DNA of 64,000 nucleotides from Jacaranda mimosifolia. Taxonomy: Eukaryota; Streptophyta; Magnoliopsida; Lamiales; Bignoniaceae. The notes below the pieces were generated by a model. It had not been told where the DNA came from, did no database searches, and was given only the letters and a program-made list of their open reading frames with translations. The DNA lies in contig CM032128.1 of assembly GCA_018894105.1 (NCBI GenBank), forward strand, positions 27,551,299 to 27,615,298. The letters run 5' to 3'. Below, piece by piece: positions 12,699 to 23,901 of the stretch (position 1 is its first letter; the number at the start of each line of letters is the position of its first letter). The position numbers and the translations under genes were made by a program.

Positions 12699-13807
12699 TG
12701 CCTGTAAATGGGTAGGGTATTACCCTATCCAGGCCCAAAATGTCATACCCATACCCATACCCATACCCGTACCCATACTTATTAAATATAATGTAATGGG
12801 TATGGGTAGGGTCTATACCCATAAATTACCCATGTACCCATACCCATACATTACCCATTACTTTATATTTAAATTTAATTTATGAACTTAAAAATTGTTT
12901 ATACCGAAATCAAATTTATATTAATGATAAACTTTTTATATATAAAAATTATAAATATGTGAATGAGCGGTAACAATTAAATAAATTCTTTTATTAAAAA
13001 TTAAACTAAATTAATAAAATTAATAAATTGAGATTGCAATTTTTTTTTTAAAAAAAATGAAATAGCATAGCAACAGTTGAACACTTTTTATTAATAAAAT
13101 TAATAATGGAATAAATATTTTTATAAAAATAGTTAATAAAATTAATTTTGCTAATGACTAAAGTTTATTAATATAGAAATTAACTGTTTTTATAAAATTA
13201 AATATAGAAAAAGTTTTTGCTCTTAAACTGTTTTTATTAACTATTTTTTTAATAAACTGTATATAAACCGTATTTTTTTAATAAACTGTTTTTATTCACT
13301 ATTTTTTTAATAAACTGTATGTTTTTTTAATAAACTGTTTTTATTAACTTTTTTTTAATAAACTGTTTTTTTAATGAACTGTTTTAATTAACTACTTTTA
13401 AACTGTATTTTTTTTAATTAGCAAAAAGTTTAACTACTAATAATATTAATAAAGTTTAATATTAATAAAGTTTAACTATTATATTAATAAAATAGTTAAT
13501 TTAATTAGCAAAAAGTTTAAAATTAATTAATTTAAATTTAATGATTAAATTAAATATAGAAAAAAAAATTATTTTTTGTTATCATATGCAAAATAATATT
13601 TTTAGTATATATTAAGAAAATTAATGTATACATTAAAAACATAAGTCTAATAAACTAGACCCAATGGGTCTTGGGTTAGTTAGGGTAGGGTAGGATTAGG
13701 GTCTCATTCTTTTGGGTATTTTAGGGTAGGGTAAAAATTGGGTATTTTTGTTTGGGTATTTTAGGGTATGGGTATGGATAGGGTGATACCCTACCCATTT
13801 ACAGGCC
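12699..13807. mobile_element. non-autonomous hAT-like element with GGGTA-rich ends
   Basis: Terminal inverted repeats of about 33 bp: GCCTGTAAATGGGTAGGGTA at the left, and the same in inverse orientation at the right. The flanks TATCTCTC (12691-12698) and TATCTCTG (13808-13815) form an 8-bp duplication matching at 7 of 8, as in the hAT superfamily. Subterminal regions are packed with TACCCA or GGGTA repeats. The AT-rich interior holds a degenerate minisatellite around AATAAACTGTTTTT (about 13210-13400). No transposase frame remains, so it would depend on a transposase supplied elsewhere. Confidence 0.82.
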
Positions 13808-13815
13808 TATCTCTG

Positions 13816-15007
13816 TGTATACACGTATTTAATTTCATTTCAGTTATTAAATTAAATTTTAAAGCACACGAAGAATTCACAACCGGAGCAATAAATTTAA
13901 AAAACTCGATCCAGTCAAATCATATCCAACAAACGTTTGTGCGAATTTCGAGTTGTACTATGAAAATAAAAAATAGAAGACTGTCGTCGCAACAATCGTT
14001 GCCTCTTAACACTTAACAGGAGTCAGGAGCAGAGCACCCGTGAGCTTGACGCCACATTGGATCATTCACTTCTCTCTTTATCGTATATGAAAATCTTTTA
14101 TTTATTTATTTGTTTGCGTTTCAAATTAAAATTGACAGGGCTGCCCCATTTTGACCTTTTGGGCTTTGTACAGATATATGTCTAGGTCCAATGCACCCAA
14201 ACTTTTTGATGCCTGTTTCCAAATTCTCTTGTGTCTCTTCAACAAGCAAAACCCACACGCTTTCTTTCACGCGCCCTTGGAACAAATTCTTAGGCCATGA
14301 GTGGCTACATTTTGCCAAAATAAATTTATTTTGGTAAAATATAACCAAATATATGTATCATTTTTTTTTAAAATCAAAACAACACATATTTATTTTTAAA
14401 ATACCATTTCAAATCAATTGACTTATTACCAAAAACTTCATACGCATACATATACATATCATAATATTTTATCATTATTTTTACAATTAAAAAAATCATA
14501 TTCAATCATCACATATACATATTATATATATATATATTTTACAATAAAAATTATTATTCAATTCCATATTCACCCCAAAAACTCAACAAAAAAATATTGA
14601 TTTGACTGCTAAGTAGAAATTGTCTCCTCCTAAAACATAAACAAATATATCAAAACTCCCCAAAATAATTTTCTAACTATTCTAAAAACATAAACAAACA
14701 TACATTACATTCCTCAACACAAATTTATCATTTTTCAACCCCACTCCCAAAACTCATTCTCCCAAAATATATAATCAGAAACATACAATTCATATCCAAA
14801 TATTTGCTTAATTTCTCACGTATCTATTAATTAATACTCTATTTAAGAGAAGAAAAAAAAAGATACTAATATGCATGTAATGAAAAAAAGAAAATTAGAG
14901 GGCGTCAAACTTGTTGGATAATAATAATAATAATAGTAATTCATTAAATTAATAAAATAATTAGCATCATTCTAAAGAGAGTATGTGGCTTGACAGTGCA
15001 CAAATAT
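13816..15007. other. intergenic, with one hairpin
   Basis: No gene recognised. About 13900-14290 is less AT-rich than its surroundings but has no convincing frame on either strand. The only structure seen is the inverted repeat listed at 14303-14346. Confidence 0.5.
14303..14346. repeat. near-perfect inverted repeat (hairpin)
   Basis: Two 22-base arms meet at their centre: GGCTACATTTTGCCAAAATA... pairs with ...TATTTTGGTAAAATATAACC, about 19 of 22 positions complementary. It could be the centre of a small foldback element or a collapsed MITE; no flanking duplication was found. Confidence 0.6.
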
Positions 15008-15016
15008 AATCCAGGA

Positions 15017-16697
15017 GATAAAATTCATTTTCATTCCTGAAGTTTCAACTCAATTGTAAAATATTCCTAGCTTTTTAATTGATTTTAATCTCATCCTTAT
15101 GGCCATCCTCCGGCAATATATCTTGCCAAATTAAAGGATATTTTAGTAATTATCCATTTAATAATTAAATTAATAAAAAAAAAAAACAAAATATGAGTCA
15201 ATCATTTTTATAGGATCATCTAAACCATAAACCAAAAACCAAAGGCAACATGTATGATTTATTTTCAGTTTTTCTTTTATTTTTTAGTTTAATTAAATTT
15301 ATTTTATTGTGCTTTAATTTTATTGTTAGCATATGTTCTCAATCTTGAAGGTAAGATATCTTCACTTTAAGGTAAATAAATTGTATGTTTATTCAATTAT
15401 AAGTCAATAAGTAATTTAAGTTATTAAATATATTTATACTAGCATTATCCCTTTACTATGCATGAATTTTTTGAAATTACTATATATTAATTTAATTGTT
15501 GAATAAATATAACTAATAATAACATTATAAAAATAAAAATATCAAAAAAATGATCAAGTAATTAGTAAAATTAAATTTAAAACTTTAAAATCTAGTATTT
15601 AAAAGCTTGGATCGTATAAAGACATCTCATATATATGATGTCATGAAAAATAAATATCAAGATTATTCAACAAGAAGTTAAAAAAAATTCAAAACTTCCA
15701 AAAATAAAAGTCCATGAATATTATTATATACTTTATTAAATAGAAGAAAATATTATGCAACTAAAAACTAATAGATAGTTACATTAAAAAATAAAAATAT
15801 ATAAGGAGGATATAGACAATAAGATTGACAGCTTAAAAGTTATTGAAAAAAAACTTAAAATTATAATACTTTAATATTATTTTAGACTTAAAAGACATTA
15901 AATATATATTGACTTAAAACTTTAAATATAAAGAATAAGATAATCTGTTGACTGCGAAGAATTTAAAAAAATCTTTTTTAACTTTAACTTTTTATTAGAA
16001 ATCAATTAAGTTAAGACAAAACTATGATAGTAAAGATAACAAAAAAATTTTAAAAAATCAATATATATATATATAATAGTTATAAAGTTAGAATCACTAT
16101 TGGCATATAAGTTAATGGAAACCTTTTAATTTGACTCATAACTTAGTTGTCAAACATTTAAATGAAGAAAAGGATTTGACATTAGTAATACAAAGTTAAA
16201 ATTATAGTAAATTGATAAAGTACTTATAAACTCAAAATTGATTTTAAAATATGAATTAGTGATAGGATATGAGGATGAAATTAGAATATAAAATAAAATA
16301 TAGAAATAAAATATGGTATATTGTCAATTAAAAACATGTTGATGGCAGAATCTTTTATTAAAAATGCATCTTTGGTCAAAAAATGCACCTTCCATTCAAA
16401 ATGCATCTTCGATGCAAAACTCAAGGACCATTTTACTTTTCTTTTTATATTTTGGAGATGATTTTGCTTATTATGTATTATGTAAAGGTAGTTAAAAGGG
16501 TTCTTTGGTCATTTTTCAATTTTTGGTCGGAAAGTATGTATTATGTAAAGGAAGTTAAAAGGGTTCTTTGGTCAGTTTTCCAATTTTTGGTCGGAAAGTA
16601 TCATCGAAAGATGGCTAGAAGGATGGGATTGAAACCAATAAAAAGGATATGGATGATTTTGCAATTGAATTGAAACCTCAGGGATGAAAATGAATTT
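15017..16697. mobile_element. Mutator-like (MULE) non-autonomous element with long TIRs
   Basis: About 95 bp at the left end (AAATTCATTTTCATTCCTGA...) recurs inverted at the right end (about 16602-16697), with moderate divergence. The flanks AATCCAGGA (15008-15016) and AATCCATAA (16698-16706) look like a decayed 9-bp duplication. Long TIRs and a 9-bp duplication suggest the Mutator superfamily. No transposase domain is visible inside. The interior includes a 63-bp tandem duplication near its right end. Confidence 0.68.
16474..16600. repeat. 63-bp tandem duplication inside the MULE
   Basis: The block beginning TGTATTATGTAAAGG and ending TTTTTGGTCGGAAAGTA occurs twice in a row (16474-16536 and 16537-about 16600) with a few substitutions. 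It produces an internally repeated 96-residue frame (16383-16673) that is not evidence of a gene. Confidence 0.9.
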
Positions 16698-16762
16698 AAT
16701 CCATAATTCAAGTATATATTATCATATATGTGTGGATATATTGTGTATCACGAACAAAAAAT

Positions 16763-16828
16763 GTGGATATAGTTGAATGGTAAAATTTCTCTTGCCAAGG
16801 AGAAGATGTTGGTTCGATGATAGTATGA
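16763..16828 (+). pseudogene. degenerate plastid-type tRNA-Gly(GCC) copy
   Basis: The stretch GTGGATATAGTTGAATGG, then TAAAATTTCTCTTGCCAAGG and AGAAGATGTTGGTTCGAT, follows the chloroplast trnG-GCC gene as I recall it: acceptor strand, D-arm, anticodon loop with GCC, and TpsiC arm with GTTCGAT. The copy has lost one T in the anticodon arm and the acceptor pairing at its 3' end, so it should not fold into a working tRNA. Best read as a small plastid DNA insertion, or as the head of a tRNA-derived repeat. Confidence 0.55.
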
Positions 16829-16891
16829 ATTCAAATAGTTATATTCAACGGAAGAGCTTAAGAACGTATCGGAGTCTTTTATGTCAAAGAT

Positions 16892-17700
16892 TTGATTGAC
16901 CAAGCAACTCAATCCTGGAACTCGGAATTGCTTAATAACCTATTTCCCCAACAAATTTGCCAAGAAATTCTCAAGCTGAAGTGTCCACAATTTGTGGAAC
17001 TGAACCGACTCATTTGGGCTTCCTATTCGACAGGAAAATTTTTCAGTGAAGCCAACTTACCTCATGGATCAAAAAAGCAGGCTCTTAGGAATGTCATCAA
17101 GGAACTAATATTTGAAAATTGCTTTACAAGACAAAATTGCATGGAAGACATAAATTCCTTCTTTGACGAATCCTGAACAAAACTCTTGCTACAATGGGCA
17201 TATTACACAACAAATGGATACCCAATGTCCCATTTACAATGTTGAACTTGAGACAACCGAGCATATCTTCCTCAAATGCCCTCTCACTTCTTTTACATGG
17301 TGGCAATCAAAGTGGAGATTTAAACTTACTCCCTTTTGATCAATGGTCCCTTCATTGTTGGATTGAATTTTTACTCAAACATGATAATAATCTTGTTGTT
17401 TCAGGTGAGGAACAAATGGAACTTCTCACATTCTCAACATGTGCAATGGACCAAATTTGAATATGTAGAAACAAAAACTGCACCAAAATGAGAGAATTGA
17501 TTTTTTGAAAACTTGCAATATCGTTGAAAAGGTATGCTAATGAGCATTTGAAATCCCAAACAAAGACTCAAAATAACAAAAAATTATGAGATGAGTGCCT
17601 GGGAAGCACCAGAAAAAAGAACTTGGTGAAAACTAATTTTGATGCTGCTTTTAAAGAGGGTTGGGGCCAATCTGTATCTGTCTTTAGACATTTCCCTTTT
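16892..17700 (+). pseudogene. decayed non-LTR retrotransposon fragment (RT zinc-binding and RNase H-like parts)
   Basis: Three pieces in shifting frames resemble the C-terminal part of plant LINE-type ORF2 proteins. The first (16892-17176) has the pre-zinc-binding pattern ending in LIWASYSTGKFF. The second (about 17170-17457) reads CPIYNVELETTEHIFLKC, the zf-RVT Cys/His signature, followed by W-rich sequence. The third (about 17584-17690) reads LVKTNFDAAFKEGWG, the start of an RVT_3 RNase H-like domain. Stops and frameshifts separate them, and no upstream reverse transcriptase or endonuclease is left. A domesticated RNase H-like gene is unlikely given the breaks. Confidence 0.75.
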
Positions 17701-20700
17701 TATTAATGTACTTATATGAATTTTACCAATCAAAAAGAAAAAAATAGTTATATTCAAAATTACAATTCTCATTCATTGTTCTCATTTCATGTAAAAATGA
17801 GTTTAGTGGATGATATATATTTTTGAATTAGATGAATTGTACGTATAAAGTTAAAGATTTATTCCATCAAATTACAATGCATTGGTAAAATAAAGAGAAT
17901 GAAGACTTATTACAGTAACTCATTATTAGAACCATTAATTATGCTGAGGTTTGGAACATAAGCGACAAATATTAATTTGCTGGTCTTTTAAAATAATAAA
18001 TCATATGATTTTGACAATACAAAAGATAATGGTACTTATTCTTTGCGTACGTAGAAGAAGTAATCTATTTGAAATGTAGAAACACTCTTTACATCAATTA
18101 CCGCCTAAAATAAAATTTACTAGTCTACGGACATTAGACCTCACAAAATTTGGGGATGCAAGCATGATAAATTTACGTACATGGTATAGAAAAATTAGAA
18201 TAGATATATTGATTTCATATATATATATATATATATATAAATCAAAATAAGATTTCAAATATATGTTCTAAGGAATTCTTTTCTAGAATTCAAAATGTGA
18301 AATTTTTATTTTTTTCCATTTAAATTGTAAAATAATTGATAATTATGAGAGAATTGATGAAAAACAAAAGCATATGCGAATTTGGTGTTTGAGAAAAAAA
18401 AAAAAAAAACTTACATTATACTTTTGATTGAAATGGTACTAAGATGCGGTAATAATTTTAAAAAATAAAACTTAACTTTAGGTTAATGCAAATATATTTG
18501 ATGGTTTGAAGTAATTATTTTAATAGGACGAAGAAAAGGAAAAATAATTCTACATTTTAGAAGTTGATTACATACTTTTTCTCTCTTATAATTTAGATTT
18601 ATTTTATCTTTTTTTTTTTTTTTTTGGCACAAACGTACTAAAAAATAGTTAAGAAACCGAAAGAACATGAAGAAGAATCGAAGAAAAGTAAATTAACCAA
18701 ATTGAGAGAAAAAAGATCTAAAGCAAATTCAATTCACTTAAAAAACATAGGATTTTATATACCAATCACAATAATACAAAAGAAGGGGGACACTACTGAA
18801 ATTTTTTCAAAGATATCTTGATTGCCTCTTTTCTTTGGTTGTGAAATTCCTTTTTTCTATGCAAACTTTTAGTAGAAGAATTAAAATAGACATATTTATA
18901 AGAAATCATATAAATATTGAAATATATATTTGAAAATTTTGCTCTTCATTTTTCTAGCAAATAACAAGATTATATCCAAATTGCTGATTTGGATTCAAAA
19001 TTGTAAAAAAGAAAAAGACGAATGTGAAAAAAGTGATTCCTCAATTTATTGATCACTATAAATATAGAAACAAAAGATAATTTTCTATATACATCTGTAA
19101 AAGCAAAGTTTGATTTTTGTGTAAAGATTTTTTTTTTAAAAATATTCACTAAAATCTTAACCGCTACTATATAAGAACCTCAATCTAAAAATGGTATGAT
19201 AGTTTTGGAAAACAAAATTTAATTTAAGTATATATATGCAATTGATGGTCCAAAGTAATGCTTCTAATATGATGAAGCAAAGAAAAGACTACTAGATGTT
19301 GAATGCTAATGATATGTTTTCTCCTTTTGGTATTTGAAAATTATTTTTCATAAGGTCGATACAAATTCAATTCAGGGAAGAAAATAGAAAACAATTAATC
19401 AGCAAATTTTTCTTATCATATTTCTCAAATTTGTATAGTTAGTTCTTCTAATCTATACTCTTTTGGTCATGTCTACGGTGAGGTATATTTGTATTTACCT
19501 CATATGAGATATCATTAAATTAAATAACATGTGTCTTTTTATAATATGTTATTGTTAATTGTACAACAAGTTGTTGATTCACATTTTTAGTACATTAAAT
19601 GCTTGGTAAATATTTAAAAATAATAATTAAAAGATATTTTTCAAAAAAGAATTGTTGTATTAAATAACATAACTTCATAATTTTGAATTATATATTTTAT
19701 AATATTAAAATAATAAATAATTTTTAAAATAATATAGTTAAATATAATTATCTTTATTTATTAACTAAAATATAAAATTTAAAACTATCATCCTAACAAT
19801 AAAATTTAATTTTAAACAAGCAAATTAATAATTTTAATCATTTAAATAAGTTAGGAAATAATTATTTTATATTGATATTAATACTATTAAAAAAAATAAA
19901 TATATTTAAAATAATTTCATTAAATAAAATAATTAATTAAAAAATAAATAAAAAAATGAAAAAAAACATTCATCTTCTTCTCCCCAATCCCCCCCGCGCC
20001 CCCAAGCTGCAAAACCGCCATAGCCCCCATCCCACCCATCCCATTACTCCCCACCCCTCACCCCCGAGTCAACAGTGGGGTTGGCCATGGCCAGCCACTC
20101 AATGTGGCCAGATCTGGCCGCTGACCATGGCAGTCGAATTTAAGCAGGTTGAAAATAGAGATGGAATTTATATGTATTTATATATATGTATATATTTATA
20201 TGTATGATATAGATATGTGTACATGTGTAAATATATATTATTTTAAAATATATTTTTGTGGAGGATTTTTGTGGTTTTTAATTTTTTTTTAATGAGGGTT
20301 AAATGGATGTTTCATATTTTGTGAGTTTTTTTATAAATGGATTAAATTTTAGTTTTTTTTCATAAATAGGTAATAATTTCTATCAAGATTTTAATCAAAA
20401 ATTGGACAGAGAATAAAATATGTTTAAAAGTTATAGAATTTGGACTACAGATATTCAATACCATAAGTTTGAGATAAAAAACACACACACAGTTTAATTA
20501 TGAAAATAAAAAGGCAATTTTTCAATTTGATTTAATTAAATAAATTTTTAATAATAAAATTTTTATTATTGGTAGTAATTTTTTTAGCACAATAAACCAT
20601 TTACATACAATCAAAATTAACCATCAACTAGTTGTATATGTAACATGTTAAACGTACTTATTATGTTGCCAACTAATCATTAAAATAAAAAATTATGATT

Positions 20701-21833
20701 TCAGATTTTAAATCAAACGGCTTATATTAAGTATATTTGTACATCTCTCATATGAGGTGTGTACAATTAAAATTGCACCTTAGACTACTTCTACTCTTTT
20801 TTTCAAAAAGTAAACTTTTACTTTTTCTTAAGTTTTATTCTCCGTTATTTCATTCTTTTTTTCTAAATTACAGTGATTATATAATATTTATTGTACAATA
20901 AGAATCGCCGAGTGGAACATACATCAACCAACAGAAACATACATGCGCCGACTTTAGATCCATATCAAAATACAGAAAATACTGAATTAATATATAAAAC
21001 ACATAGGAACAAAGAAAGAAATTAGTCTCTTATCATAAAAAAATGGATGTAACAAGAGTGAAAATGTTACAATAATATTTACAATAAAATAAACTTATCA
21101 TAAATTATTTTTAGATAATAAATTAGATATAAGAAATAAATTTAAAATAAAAAATTCTAAGTAGAACTCTATATAAATTTAAAACGAATAAGTACATCTG
21201 AATCTCGACTAATTCAGACTAATATATTTAATCCGAAAATCATAACTCTTCTTCACAAATAAATCTCAAATATAATTTTTCAGATAACACAATAAGAACG
21301 TAAAACTTTCTTATTGTAATTTAATTTATAATCTTTTATCGATTTTTAATTCACATTTCAATAGTTTATAATTCTTTCATATTAGTTTGAGAATAATTTT
21401 AGACACAAACGTGTTTCTTGCATTCCAAAAAGTCCCTTTACGCGTTACTCCAGTCCTACCACATATTTTATCAAAATTTCCGCAGGCTAATTAAGATTAT
21501 TAAGACCCGACAACTTTTTCTCAGAGGCGACTTTCTCATTGTTCATTCAATGAGACCATCATAGGGAATAGTCCTAATTCAAACAGATAGTGCCCCCGAG
21601 TCCAGGTCTTCCTGATCACATCATACCGTATGGAGACTTCCTCACTAGACATTATCGGGAAATAAAAAAGACCTCACTAGCCAACTCATTCAACTCGGCC
21701 ATCAGAAGGTCGTAGCTTCTTTCCTCGGACCAAATCTACACTACTGCAAAAAGCTTACAAGATTATGTCGTAAATGCAACTTCCCTAACATCTACTCGGT
21801 ATTCTTCTTCATAAAATCTTGTTTCTACAATAG
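17701..21833. other. AT-rich intergenic region
   Basis: No gene recognised. A TA run is at about 18217-18240, poly-A/T runs at about 18393 and 18610, and one isolated GC-rich island at about 19976-20150 is listed separately. From about 21420 the base composition becomes more balanced, perhaps an old LTR remnant, but I cannot delimit it. Confidence 0.5.
19976..20150. repeat. isolated GC-rich island resembling the core of the 59-kb MULE
   Basis: About 175 bp rich in C-runs and in the motifs GGCCATGGCC and GGCCAGATCTGGCC, flanked on both sides by strongly AT-rich DNA and TATATGTA-type repeats. The core of the element at 58935-60475 has the same layout: a GC island with CCATGG and CTGGCCAGAT, followed by a TATATGTA-like tract. 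I infer a degraded relative of that element, but found no terminal repeats here. Confidence 0.4.
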
Positions 21834-23901
21834 TTATTCTATCAGAACAGCAACCTGACCTATTTGAGGTTCATCATCAAGAGCATCATCATGTGAAGAA
21901 GAATACTTTCAGTGCTCAAGCATCTTCACTCCATTCTAAGTAAAATTACGAAAGGAAGCCAACTCTCTCAGATTAGAGACAACACTAATCTGGTTCATCA
22001 CATTCCAACTTTCATATAAATAAATCAAACCAACTCTGCAAGACTACGGACACTACTAATTCTGGGCCATTGCATCTTAACTTCCATATAAATATCGATG
22101 TTGAATGAAACCATCGCAATAAAGGATTCCTCCACATTTGCTTTAAAAAAAGAAAAAAAGAAAAAAGAAAAAAGAAGCAGCCATGCATACAAGAAGGCCT
22201 ACGCTCGTATTTTAAAGGAAAATTTGGGTTTATTCCGGCACATCTAGAAAGGCATTAACTCATCCAATTCGCACTCCCAAGTATGAACTGATACTTACCT
22301 TTATGCTAAAGAATAATACAAGATATTTCACGGTCACCAACTTCTAGGTGGAAATACTTTTGAAATACGTAAACAAAAAATTCATCCAAATTTCAACCTT
22401 CTGACACAAAAAAGTGGAAAAAACAGAGTTTTTCAGCGCATAATAACTAGAAAAAAACTGAGTATGCAAATAAAAAGATCATTAAAAGCAAGAAAATGCA
22501 ATCTGATGGCTATAAAGAAAGATAAATTAGCACATTAATTCTTTTAATAATCAGTTAAAATTTCAAAATAGTTACAAAGCAGCAGAGATTGCTAATATAT
22601 AGGTACTAGGTATGAACTACCTACGAACACATTGAAAACATTCAACCAAAATTTAAGCTGCCAATATGAGATGAAAGAAGAGATATAATAAACAACACTT
22701 GATCACATAAGTTAAAAGCGACAAACATAAAATTCTATCTTTTTGAGAGTCCCAACTATCATGCCAAAAAATAAATATGTAGATGAACAATTCAAATTAG
22801 GTGACAATTGACATAAACCTGAAAAATTTCCACAAAATGATGACCACAGACCATAAGCACACCAATCTCAGATGCAATTTGGGTGTCATGGGACGAGTTA
22901 TGTAACATGTCAACCATTTGATCAATGAATTAGACAAACTAATTGAAAGAACCTAGACCTCTTCCCAAAAAAACCACCTAAGCAGAGCTATATCACATGG
23001 TCACCATCGGATCTGCCACTTACACAATACATGACTAAACCTGAAACTTCTTCAGGACAAAACAATGTTTGTCCAGGATCCTCTGAACATAAGGTAGCAG
23101 TGATAATTGACACTCCCCCAACAGCGAAACTCCCTAGCATATTAACTCTAAAAGAAGTCTTTCAAGCAGGCCTCGAGAACATTCTTCTCGGCAAAATCTA
23201 ACATATCAATGTTCTGGCCAGATGTGGTCACAGAAGCAAGCCCAGACATTTAAAAGTTCAAGCGCTAGGTCTCATAATGTGAAGGGTCATACAGTACCAC
23301 CTGAAAATTTGAATTTCCACCTCCTCTGGGAAAGCCAAGTGGACACAGGGGCCTCAAGTCAAGGCAGAGGACAAGCACAGCATGCCATGTTGCACATTCT
23401 AGATAGAGCAGGACAATTTCTTGATATATTATAGTTGGGTGTGTTTCCTAGCCTTAGTGATGGGACATAGAATGCAAGTGCAACGACATTAAAAATCACA
23501 AGATTACATACAATCAAACGACTCTTTAATAGCTTAAGCATTATTTTGTTTCCATTTGAACAATTCATAGAAACTTAATCAAAGTTTCATCCCACAAAGA
23601 CAGGGTAAGACATATCCCAAATGAGCCTAGATTACCACAAATACATACAGATAAGGGAAACAGTACTTAGCTCCACACTGAGCCTTTGATAGATAGTTGA
23701 AAATGCCAACAAAATAAGAAACCAGAAATATTAAGCTAAATGCAAATTATAAACTCAACACAATGGATCACGAGCATCAAGTCACAATATGTAGTAACAT
23801 GAATAGTACATGCATATTAACACAGATCCTTGAACGTAATGGAACTTTCCTTCATTAGGTTTATCAAATTCACAAAACACTTATATATAGTTATCCAATC
23901 A
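21834..23901. other. region of gene-like composition with no confirmed gene
   Basis: Base composition is closer to that of exons and UTRs than the flanking spacers. Two short minus-strand frames that could be terminal exons (21834-21905 and 23148-23213) are described under findings. The part next to 23901 should include the 3' UTR of the membrane protein gene. A decayed LTR element or a non-coding transcript are alternatives. A near-duplicate pair of about 55 bp, ending CTTTCATATAAATA and CTTCCATATAAATA, lies at about 21975-22095. Confidence 0.35.

Noticed and set aside
13200..13450. Regularly spaced repeats that might suggest a CRISPR array
   Set aside because: Spacing is irregular, units are degenerate and AT-rich, and the DNA is a plant nuclear genome; it is a minisatellite in a transposon.
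16383..16673. 96-codon frame with internal peptide repeat
   Set aside because: It is generated by a 63-bp tandem DNA duplication inside a MULE terminus and shows no domain.
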